Origin: an uncultured Dorea sp.
GTDB lineage: Bacteria > Bacillota_A > Clostridia > Lachnospirales > Lachnospiraceae
Length of the DNA stretch: 6,794 nucleotides
Assembly (NCBI GenBank): GCA_910578865.1
Contig: CAJTRM010000066.1
Coordinates: 1 to 6,794 of the forward strand
Reading direction: 5' to 3'
Part shown: piece after piece, positions 1 to 5,230 of the stretch
Position numbering within the stretch: position 1 is the stretch's first letter
Layout: the number at the start of each line of letters is the position of its first letter
Program-made: the position numbers and the translations under genes
Notes under the pieces: generated by a model
Seen by the model: the letters and a program-made list of their open reading frames with translations, nothing else
Told to the model about the DNA's origin: nothing
Database searches by the model: none

Positions 1-329
1 AAAGAATTATCTGAAAAACTTATATCTTCTGTTGGCACAACGTAATAATCTATATCCATATCTTTTGAAAGGATTTTGGCTTGTTCAATTTGATTTCCTG
101 AAATATCGGTAGCCCTCCACTTCGCCCCATACTGGTACATATTTCTGGGAAGAACCCCTGTCCCTGTTCCAACATCAAGGATAGATTGTCCGTCTATACA
201 TAATTTGCGGTCAACAATTTTTTGATAAAATTCTTTTGGATAAATATCACGGAACTTTGCATAATCTAAAGAGGTTTTCCCCCAATCAAAAGGTTTTCCG
301 TTATCTATATCTCTATCAGTTATCTTCAT
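1..329 (-). CDS. Class I SAM-dependent methyltransferase, N-terminal part (runs off the left edge)
   Basis: Start at base 329, with 109 complete codons visible before the window ends. The translation contains the class I methyltransferase SAM-binding motif I as LDVGTGTGVL (about residues 51-60), followed by an acidic motif II region ATDISGNQIEQA (about 73-84). The preceding segment FDWGKTSLDYAKFRDIYP is a typical N-terminal lead-in of Firmicute methyltransferases of the Methyltransf_11/25 type. The ATG is supported by a GGAGG at 336-340 on the minus strand, spaced 6 nt. It lies 17 nt downstream of the 33-codon ORF, so the two are probably co-transcribed from the promoter at 484-512. The substrate cannot be told from this part. 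The family includes small-molecule, quinone and RNA methyltransferases, so only the SAM-dependent activity is supported. Confidence 0.88.
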   Translation of the reverse strand, partial: MKITDRDIDNGKPFDWGKTSLDYAKFRDIYPKEFYQKIVDRKLCIDGQSILDVGTGTGVLPRNMYQYGAKWRATDISGNQIEQAKILSKDMDIDYYVVPTEDISFSDNS

Positions 330-346
330 ACTATGCCTCCATAAAT

Positions 347-448
347 TTACTTATTTCTTTTGGCAAACTTATCAATAACATTGTCTACCCAAAAAGTGAT
401 AAAAAAATCAGCAATCGCCGCAAATAGATTAACAATAAAATCAACCAT
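347..448 (-). CDS. 33-aa hydrophobic small protein upstream of the methyltransferase
   Basis: A 33-codon ORF that starts MVDFIVNLFAAIADFFITFW, giving one predicted membrane helix at about residues 4-22, and ends in a charged tail (VDNVIDKFAKRNK). Its ATG has an ideal GGAGG at 456-460 with 7 nt spacing, and a sigma-A-like promoter lies just upstream. Both argue that it is translated. The methyltransferase starts 17 nt after its stop and has its own GGAGG. Short one-helix proteins of this look occur in Firmicutes without assigned function. It could be a small membrane protein or an upstream ORF that tunes methyltransferase translation. No known function is claimed. Confidence 0.7.
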   Translation of the reverse strand: MVDFIVNLFAAIADFFITFWVDNVIDKFAKRNK

Positions 449-483
449 ATAGGTTCCTCCAAATTTCGATTGTTGCTGAGTTT

Positions 484-512
484 AGTTTAGCACATTTATA
501 GGGTGTTAACAA
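484..512 (-). promoter_or_regulatory. Predicted sigma-A promoter for the small ORF and methyltransferase
   Basis: On the minus strand a -35 TTGTTA (507-512) and a -10 TAAACT (484-489) are separated by exactly 17 nt. Each hexamer matches 4 of 6 consensus bases. The -10 sits about 35 nt upstream of the ATG at 448, leaving room for a short leader with the GGAGG site. Spacing and position are good. The call is by eye only. Confidence 0.55.
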
Positions 513-559
513 GATTCTATACACGAAAAGCCAACAAGAATGAATTCTTCACTTGACAA

Positions 560-694
560 TGTGGCAAAGAACTTATGAGCCAAGATGAGATTGCAGTCAT
601 GGACGGGGGAAAGTGTATCTTGCAGCTTAGAGGGGTAAGACCTTTTTTCTCGAATAAATTTGACATTACAAGGCACAAGCATCAGGGACAATGA
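560..694 (+). pseudogene. C-terminal relic of a VirD4/TraG-type conjugative coupling protein
   Basis: The plus-strand frame from 560 to the TGA at 692-694 gives 44 residues beginning CGKELMSQDEIAVMDGGKC, continuing ILQLRGVRPFFSNKFDITRH. This matches my recollection of the C-terminal end of VirD4/TraG coupling ATPases in Firmicute conjugative elements (an ELM(S/T)xDE segment, then an LxxRGxRPF strand and SxKxDITRH). These proteins normally exceed 500 residues. Here the frame is closed by a TGA at 554-556, there is no start codon with a ribosome site, and the Walker motifs are absent, so this is a fragment. An intact coupling protein would pump the relaxase-DNA complex into a type IV secretion channel. 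The frame 3' of the stop, shifted by one, stays open to a TGA at 735-737 and may be more decayed coding DNA of unknown origin. Confidence 0.72.
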
Positions 695-837
695 CACCAT
701 TGACGAGGTGGAAGATGTAGGCGTGATTGAAGCATGACAACTGAATATGGAACTCTTAAACCTGTTAAAAAACCTTTGGACAAAAAGTCCAGAAGCGGAA
801 CGGAGTTTTGAATGTACTTGGGAAAGGGCAAAACAAA

Positions 838-879
838 GCGTCCGGCATAGCCAATCGCCAAACTGAATATGCCGGATGC
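838..879 (+). repeat. Inverted repeat / hairpin with 12-bp stem
   Basis: GCGTCCGGCATA (838-849) pairs with TATGCCGGATGC (868-879). Nine central pairs are perfect, one further pair is G-U, and the loop is 18 nt (850-867). It is GC-rich compared with the surroundings and is not followed by a T run, so it does not look like a simple terminator. It could be an RNA structural element, a protein-binding inverted repeat or a relic of a mobilisation region. Confidence 0.55.
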
Positions 880-902
880 CTGCAGGGTTCTTCCTAAAGG
901 AT

Positions 903-939
903 TGCCCTGTCTTTATCTTACCATAAGGCAGGGCATTTT
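903..939 (+). terminator. Possible Rho-independent terminator
   Basis: TGCCCTGTCTT (903-913) pairs with AAGGCAGGGCA (925-935), one pair being U-G, around an 11-nt loop, and is followed by TTTT at 936-939. The U tract is short. The opposite strand has no T run after the stem, so plus-strand orientation is favoured. It would end transcription from the former conjugation genes before the 122-aa gene. CAGGG at 883-887 could pair instead with CCCTG at 905-909, which would disrupt this stem; that alternative is speculative. Confidence 0.5.
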
Positions 940-987
940 GCACAAAAAACTCTTTCAGTAATCATAGAAGAAACGAGGTAAATCAAT

Positions 988-1356
988 ATGGAAAAACAGG
1001 TTTATATCACAGAGGAAGAACGGGCAAAATGCAAAAAGGTGGCTGAAGCGTTTACGGAGTTGTACGAAATGGCGGACATTGTAGTGGTTGATGTCGGCAG
1101 ATACGGTTTTGTGATGCTGAAATACTATATGCCGCCGCATGGTTTTGAGGAAGATGAAACTTATACAGACAGCAGGGCATTGTTTGAAGGACTGTGGCAG
1201 GAATGGCTTGATATGAAGCTGTATCTTATGGCGAAAGGTGCTCCTTTATTAGAAAAGGGGTACAAGGGTGTATTTGCGAGCCTGCCGGAAGAAAAACAGT
1301 CGATACTTATCGGGCGAAAAGCTGATTTCGCAGAGAGAGCAGGGATAGACCTGTAA
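988..1356 (+). CDS. 122-aa acidic protein of unknown function
   Basis: I do not recognise a named family. The ORF begins MEKQVYITEEERAKCKKVAE and ends ERAGIDL. It is soluble in appearance, rich in Glu and Lys, with no signal peptide or membrane helix. A helical N-terminus (about residues 8-28, LYEMADIV nearby) leads to a strand-like segment VVVDVGRYGFVMLKYYM (about 32-48), then helical segments around the tryptophans near residues 70-73. The start is supported by GAGG at 975-978, 9 nt upstream. Codon use is like the neighbouring genes and it stands clear of overlaps. It lies directly after the conjugation relic, so it is probably an accessory gene of the same element. An element housekeeping or regulatory role is possible but not shown. 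Confidence 0.72.
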   Translation: MEKQVYITEEERAKCKKVAEAFTELYEMADIVVVDVGRYGFVMLKYYMPPHGFEEDETYTDSRALFEGLWQEWLDMKLYLMAKGAPLLEKGYKGVFASLPEEKQSILIGRKADFAERAGIDL

Positions 1357-1521
1357 AAGAATGTAGTTATAAAAGAAATGGATAAAAAGATGGATTCCAT
1401 AGCCAGTTATGCACATTTCCATGATGCAGATCTGAAAAATTTAATGAAGTTTTGATCATTTGAGCGGAATGGAGCGTTATTATATATATACGAACCTTTC
1501 GAAGAAAGGAGTTGATAATGT
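1357..1521 (+). other. Intergenic leader before the sigma operon, with a possible 25-codon ORF
   Basis: An ORF at 1378-1455 encodes 25 residues (MDKKMDSIASYAHFHDADLK and a short tail). It has no good Shine-Dalgarno site, only an A/G-rich AAAAGAA just before the ATG, so its translation is doubtful. It may be the decayed end of a longer gene. The rest holds the predicted sigma-operon promoter and leader. No terminator was seen after the 122-aa gene, so some read-through into the operon is possible. Confidence 0.3.
1460..1488 (+). promoter_or_regulatory. Predicted promoter of the ECF sigma-ABC operon
   Basis: TTGAGC (1460-1465) and TATATA (1483-1488) are separated by 17 nt, each with 4 of 6 consensus bases, about 34 nt upstream of the first start codon. 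The TATATATATA run makes the exact -10 placement uncertain. An ECF-dependent promoter would normally carry an AAC-type -35 and was not evident, so autoregulation by the encoded sigma factor is not shown here. Confidence 0.4.
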
Positions 1522-2055
1522 GTGAATATGGAAGAAATATATTCTGATGATGCGTTGGTAGAGCAGATAAGGATCGGAGACGAAAAAGCGGCTGAGGAAT
1601 TGATAAGACGTTATTATACATCTGTTTTACGTTATTGTAAAAGACAATGCTTCAATCTGGAGAAAGCGGAAGATTTAACGCAGGAAACTTTTTTGAAACT
1701 GTTTAAAAATTTGTCGGGATATAAAGAAAAAGGGAAATTTAAGGCATATTTATATACAATAGCAAATCATTTATGCATTGATGAAAGCCGGAAAATGAAA
1801 GAATGTTCCTTAGAAAATGAGGGAGAAATCAGAGATGAATGTGATGGGCTGCGCCGGATAGAGGATAAGTCAGAGGTAGGTTACCTATTAAATGTTTTAT
1901 CGCCAGAGCAAAGAGAAGCTGTTATTTTACGGTTTGGAGAGGAACTTTCGTTTTGGGAGATTGCAAAAGTAATGGGATGCAACATGAGAACGGCACAGAG
2001 CAGGGTTAGAAATGCATTGAAAATAATGAGGAAGGAGCAGGAAAATGAACGATAA
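1522..2055 (+). CDS. ECF-type (extracytoplasmic function) sigma-70 family factor
   Basis: A 177-residue protein, the usual length for a minimal ECF sigma factor with only regions 2 and 4. Region 2 covers about residues 14-95 and includes the core-binding and -10 recognition stretch (AEDLTQETFLKLF, then KFKAYLYTIANHLCIDESR). Region 4 covers about 120-172, with LSPEQREAVILRF and a helix-turn-helix LSFWEIAKVMGCNMRTAQSR that would contact the -35. It directs RNA polymerase to a small regulon, probably envelope-stress genes. The GTG at 1522 is chosen because AAAGGAG (1505-1511) lies 10 nt away; the ATG at 1528 is 16 nt away and less likely. An ATG at 1518, better spaced, opens only a 9-codon ORF overlapping the start. 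The next gene overlaps its stop by 11 nt, typical of a sigma factor with its own regulator. Confidence 0.93.
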   Translation: MNMEEIYSDDALVEQIRIGDEKAAEELIRRYYTSVLRYCKRQCFNLEKAEDLTQETFLKLFKNLSGYKEKGKFKAYLYTIANHLCIDESRKMKECSLENEGEIRDECDGLRRIEDKSEVGYLLNVLSPEQREAVILRFGEELSFWEIAKVMGCNMRTAQSRVRNALKIMRKEQENER

Positions 2056-2857
2056 AGAATTGAAACAGTATTTGAAACAGTGTTTGCAGCAGGAAACAGA
2101 ACTTGATAAATTGCATAACAAAGAAGATGTAAAGAAACTTGGCAATGCCAAACTGGAAGAAACTGTTAGACTATGTGTTGAAATTATGAGGGAACAGGAA
2201 TTAACGAAAAAGTTGCAGGAAGAACCACGGATAGGGTTTGCCCGGTATTTGTCGGATATTTTTCGGTTTGAAGGAGTACCAATATTTGGTTTGCAAGCCA
2301 TTACATTATTCATTACGTGTGTGGTAATTTACACAGTAGCAGGCAATCCGAGTTATATTCCTGCATTTATGCCGCTGTTTGTACTGGCTGTCATGCCGGC
2401 TATGTTCAAATGTCAATATTATCGGATGAGTGAGATTGAAGCTGTCACAAGGGCTTCTGGAGCACAGATTATATTGGCAAAGCTGATTTTGGCAGGGGCT
2501 TCTAATCTTGTGTGTATGACGATTTTTATATCCTTGGAAGTATATCTTCAAAATTCATGTGAAGAAATTGGGCAGATTATTTTATATTGTTTGGTTCCAT
2601 ATTTAGTATGTATGGTTAGCATGTTGCGCTTGATTCGGCTGTGCAAAAGGGAAAATATACAAATATGTACGGTTTTAGCACTTAGTTCCTGTGTGCTTTG
2701 GGGTATTTTGGCAAAAACGATGCCGTGGCTATATGATACATCTGCTTTTGGTATATGGATTGTTGCATTTTTATTTTTTGCAGCGTTTTTCATAAAAGAA
2801 ATTCATTTTATTATAACTATCAGAAAGAAAGGGAAAATGTATGGAATTATCACTTGA
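2045..2857 (+). CDS. Six-helix membrane protein, putative sigma regulator or ABC-associated protein
   Basis: A 270-residue protein with a charged cytoplasmic-looking N-terminus (about 1-75, Lys/Glu/Gln-rich, helical) followed by about six hydrophobic segments near residues 79-100, 103-122, 140-168, 174-197, 206-229 and 235-256. Overlapping the sigma gene by 11 nt, with AAGGAG at 2032-2037 spaced 7 nt from its ATG, it sits where ECF anti-sigma factors are encoded. No zinc-binding HxxxCxxC anti-sigma motif is visible. A conserved-looking cytoplasmic loop MSEIEAVTRASGAQIILAKL (about 128-147) resembles loops in membrane proteins of similar Clostridia operons. It may bind the sigma factor through its N-terminus, sense the cargo of the adjacent ABC transporter, or act as a permease partner. 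The gene overlaps the ATPase gene by 17 nt. The anti-sigma role is inferred from position. Confidence 0.75.
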   Translation: MNDKELKQYLKQCLQQETELDKLHNKEDVKKLGNAKLEETVRLCVEIMREQELTKKLQEEPRIGFARYLSDIFRFEGVPIFGLQAITLFITCVVIYTVAGNPSYIPAFMPLFVLAVMPAMFKCQYYRMSEIEAVTRASGAQIILAKLILAGASNLVCMTIFISLEVYLQNSCEEIGQIILYCLVPYLVCMVSMLRLIRLCKRENIQICTVLALSSCVLWGILAKTMPWLYDTSAFGIWIVAFLFFAAFFIKEIHFIITIRKKGKMYGIIT

Positions 2858-3719
2858 CAGATTGACAAAGCATTATGGCAGCAAAATAGCCGTTGACCAG
2901 GTCAGTGCAACCTTAGAACCGGGGGTATATGGTCTTTTGGGAGCGAATGGTGCAGGAAAGACAACACTGATGCGAATGATGTGTGCTATTTTGGAATCGA
3001 CTTCCGGGGAGGTGCTTTTAGATGGGAATGATGTGATTTCTATGGGAGAAGATTATAGAAATGTATTAGGCTATCTTCCACAGGATTTTGGGTACTATCC
3101 TAATTATACTGCTCTGGAATTTTTGATGTATGTTTCTGCCCTTAAGGGAATACCAAAGAAAATTGCTAAAAAGCGGGCGAGACAATTATTGGAGGAAGTA
3201 GGATTAAGTCATGTGGCTGATAAGAAAGTAAAGACTTTTTCAGGCGGCATGAAACAGAGAGTCGGAATTGCACAGGCGTTACTGAACAATCCGGACATCT
3301 TGATATTAGATGAGCCAACAGCCGGATTAGACCCAAAAGAAAGAGTGCGGTTTCGTAATCTGCTATCTGACTATGCCGGGGATAAAATTGTTATTTTGTC
3401 AACACATATCGTTTCTGATATTGAAGCAATAGCGGATGAAGTTCTGCTTATGAAGCAAGGGAAAATCGTATTACATGGTACTGTACCAGAACTGGTTCAG
3501 AAGGCAGAAGGAAAAGTATGGGAACTGGAAGTATCTTCAGCAGAAGCAAAAAAATGGCAGACAAAATCAACAGTTGCAAATTTAAGGCATGAGGGAAAAC
3601 GGGTGGTACTTCGTATTATTTCAGACGATAAGCCAAGTGAGGAAGCTGTTTTGTGCGAAGCCACATTAGAAGATTTATATTTATATTATTTTCCAACAGA
3701 GGAAGGAGTGCATCAATAA
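2841..3719 (+). CDS. ABC transporter ATP-binding protein
   Basis: A 292-residue nucleotide-binding subunit with the full motif set: Walker A GANGAGKTT (34-42), Q-loop at Q81 (LPQDFG), signature FSGGMKQR (133-140), Walker B ILILDEP (153-159), D-loop AGLDP (161-165) and switch histidine H189 in STHIVSD. A C-terminal extension of about 75 residues is typical of ABC-2 export ATPases of the drug, bacteriocin or sodium exporter type (CcmA/NatA/BcrA-like). It would dimerise at the inner face of the membrane and power the permease encoded next. Its ATG overlaps the previous gene by 17 nt and has AAAGGG 7 nt upstream. Its TAA shares one base with the permease ATG (TAATG), implying coupled, balanced synthesis. 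Substrate is unknown. Bacitracin-like or lantibiotic compounds are a guess from context. Confidence 0.95.
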   Translation: MELSLDRLTKHYGSKIAVDQVSATLEPGVYGLLGANGAGKTTLMRMMCAILESTSGEVLLDGNDVISMGEDYRNVLGYLPQDFGYYPNYTALEFLMYVSALKGIPKKIAKKRARQLLEEVGLSHVADKKVKTFSGGMKQRVGIAQALLNNPDILILDEPTAGLDPKERVRFRNLLSDYAGDKIVILSTHIVSDIEAIADEVLLMKQGKIVLHGTVPELVQKAEGKVWELEVSSAEAKKWQTKSTVANLRHEGKRVVLRIISDDKPSEEAVLCEATLEDLYLYYFPTEEGVHQ

Positions 3720-4930
3720 TGGAATTATTTTTGTTAGAGCATAAAAAGCTATGGCGTAAAACGAGTACCAAAATAAGCGTGTTTCTATGTTTTCTATATC
3801 TTGTAGTTTTTGGAAGCATACTTTCGTTTCAATGGTTCAGTTTTGGAAGTTCTGATGACTATACAAGTGCTTTTGGAAATAACTTTGATGGGTATGACAT
3901 GATAAGGAAAAGCCAGGAATATTCCCTTATGTTTGGCGGGGAACTGACGGATCAGAGCCTGCAGAAGATGGTTGGTGATTATCAGGATATTGGAGCTGCC
4001 GGTGTTGACAGGGAACTGGAAAAGACGGATATGCATATCATTAATAGCTGGTTAGGGACCTTATATCCGGAACTTTTGGACACAGGGAGCTATAAGACAA
4101 TGATGAACTATGTGGAACCGGGAATATTAACAGGATTTTATGAAAGAAGGCAAAATATCATTGAAGACTTCCTGGAAAATAATGGTCAAAACGGGGATGA
4201 AAAAGGATATCTTTTGCAGATAAATGCAAAGGTAAAAGAGCCGTTTCGATACGAATGGACAGAAGGCTGGTCAAATCTTCTTGGAAGTATAGTTCCAGAT
4301 ATGGGCGTTGTAATGGCGCTGTTCCTTGCGATTGTTTTGTCATCATTATTTGCGGGAGAGTGGTACAATAATACAAGTTCATTGCTCTTAACGACAAAAA
4401 ATGGATGGAAAAAAATTGCTTTTGCAAAAATAGGCGTAGGTTTGTCCTTTACGGCAGAATTTTTTGCAATTCTAACCGCAGGAAACCTTGTGTCACAGAT
4501 TTTCTTTTTGGGCACTGCCGGATGGGATATGCCGATCCAGACAATCAAACTGATTGCCATTGCACCTATGAATATGCTGCAGGCAGAAATTTATGAATAT
4601 GCATTTGTTTTTTTAGGGGTAATCGGATTTGCGGGAGTGGTCATGTTTATATCAGCCAAAACGAGGAGCAATGTATTGGCTTTATTGTTCAGTCTGGCAG
4701 TTGTATATGGACCGATGATGATTGCTGAGTATCTGCCGTATGGGGTGCAGAAGGCATTGGACTTAATTCCCTTAGTGGGAAGTGGAGCTGATATTTTCCG
4801 TACAAATACATTTTGCGTTCTTGGTAAATATGTGTGGTCACCATATTTGCTGATTGCTGTTCCGATTTTGGTCGGTGTTTTGTGTCTGCCGTTTGCGGTT
4901 AAAAGTTGGTCAAGACGGTTGAGGGTTTGA
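3719..4930 (+). CDS. ABC-2-type transporter permease
   Basis: A 403-residue membrane protein. The architecture is one N-terminal helix (about 18-38), a large extracytoplasmic domain of roughly 150 residues (about 40-190), and five further hydrophobic segments (about 191-212, 234-265, 292-312, 318-337 and 374-393), ending in a basic tail KSWSRRLRV. That layout fits ABC-2 export permeases with a big first outer loop, and pairs with the ATPase just upstream. The ATG at 3719 is chosen because AAGGAG (3703-3708) is 10 nt away and it overlaps the ATPase stop by one base. A GTG at 3653 in the same frame would add 22 unlikely residues inside the ATPase gene. The outer loop could touch cell-wall precursors or the exported compound. 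The gap to the carboxypeptidase start is 6 nt. Confidence 0.88.
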   Translation: MELFLLEHKKLWRKTSTKISVFLCFLYLVVFGSILSFQWFSFGSSDDYTSAFGNNFDGYDMIRKSQEYSLMFGGELTDQSLQKMVGDYQDIGAAGVDRELEKTDMHIINSWLGTLYPELLDTGSYKTMMNYVEPGILTGFYERRQNIIEDFLENNGQNGDEKGYLLQINAKVKEPFRYEWTEGWSNLLGSIVPDMGVVMALFLAIVLSSLFAGEWYNNTSSLLLTTKNGWKKIAFAKIGVGLSFTAEFFAILTAGNLVSQIFFLGTAGWDMPIQTIKLIAIAPMNMLQAEIYEYAFVFLGVIGFAGVVMFISAKTRSNVLALLFSLAVVYGPMMIAEYLPYGVQKALDLIPLVGSGADIFRTNTFCVLGKYVWSPYLLIAVPILVGVLCLPFAVKSWSRRLRV

Positions 4931-4936
4931 TAGAAA

Positions 4937-5227
4937 ATGGCCAAAAAGAGAAATTCAAGAAAAAATACCAGAAGAAAATGCTGGAAAGTGATTCCAATTC
5001 TGTTTTTGATATATTTTTCAGTTGGCGTAATACAAAACAGGGATTCTATACTTCCCTTTCTCTTAGAGCGCATTGGGGTGAACGATGATTCACATAGCAT
5101 TCCTGTTTCAGAAGAATGGAATTTAATTGTGGTAAATCGTTGGAATGAGATACCGGAGGATTTTTCCATATCATTAACAGAGTTGTCAAACGGTCAAAGT
5201 GTAGACAGCAGGATATGTTCATCGTAA
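4937..5227 (+). pseudogene. Truncated VanY-like D-Ala-D-Ala carboxypeptidase (M15 family), N-terminus only
   Basis: A 96-codon frame whose first 93 residues look like the start of a membrane-anchored M15 carboxypeptidase: a very basic N-terminus (MAKKRNSRKNTRRK), one signal-anchor helix (about 17-32), then EEWNLIVVNRWNEIPEDF (about 59-76) and TELSNGQSVDSRI (81-93), which in this family is followed by YPSLQEM and the zinc-binding catalytic domain. Here the match ends at I93 (base 5215); three unrelated residues and a TAA follow. The catalytic HxxxxxxD and ExxH zinc ligands are missing, so the product cannot be active. Family members remove the terminal D-Ala from peptidoglycan stem peptides. 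It closes the sigma-ABC operon, with GAGGG 11 nt before the ATG. The break coincides with the end of the convergent hydrolase gene, pointing to a recombination seam. Family call is from memory of the motif. Confidence 0.8.
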
Positions 5228-5230
5228 AAA
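5194..5230. other. Recombination seam between the carboxypeptidase and hydrolase genes
   Basis: The carboxypeptidase homology on the plus strand ends at about base 5215, and the hydrolase frame on the minus strand enters the same DNA, using it for its final five codons (5197-5211) and stop (5194-5196). The two genes therefore overlap tail to tail by 34 nt with no terminator between them. The most economical reading is a deletion or illegitimate join that brought together two unrelated 3' regions. No insertion sequence, target duplication or long repeat is visible at the join. Confidence 0.6.

Larger units (their letters stand above)
695..987. other. Non-coding or decayed stretch between the coupling-protein relic and the 122-aa gene
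   Basis: About 290 bases with no convincing gene. Two short plus-strand ORFs are present. One is 25 codons, beginning at an ATG that overlaps the TGA at 735-737; the other is 39 codons at 747-866. Neither has a clear ribosome site or a recognisable sequence. The right half holds two consecutive hairpins (838-879 and 903-935), listed separately. A long open frame on the minus strand (506-943) crosses the coupling-protein relic antisense and is not believed. The stretch reads as a scar of a larger conjugation region. Confidence 0.5.

Noticed and set aside
236..427. A 63-codon plus-strand frame
   Set aside because: It lies opposite the small ORF and methyltransferase, both of which have proper ribosome sites and a shared promoter.
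747..866. A 39-codon plus-strand ORF (begins MELLNLLKNLW)
   Set aside because: No Shine-Dalgarno site, no family recognised, and it runs through the first hairpin; likely chance or decayed DNA.
506..943. A 145-codon open frame on the minus strand
   Set aside because: It is antisense to the coupling-protein relic and both hairpins, has no convincing ribosome site, and its composition (Ser, Phe, Cys, His rich) looks like a chance reverse frame.
3653..3718. Longer permease start at a GTG (22 extra residues)
   Set aside because: It would sit deep inside the ATPase gene without a ribosome site; the ATG at 3719 has AAGGAG at good spacing and a one-base overlap with the ATPase stop.
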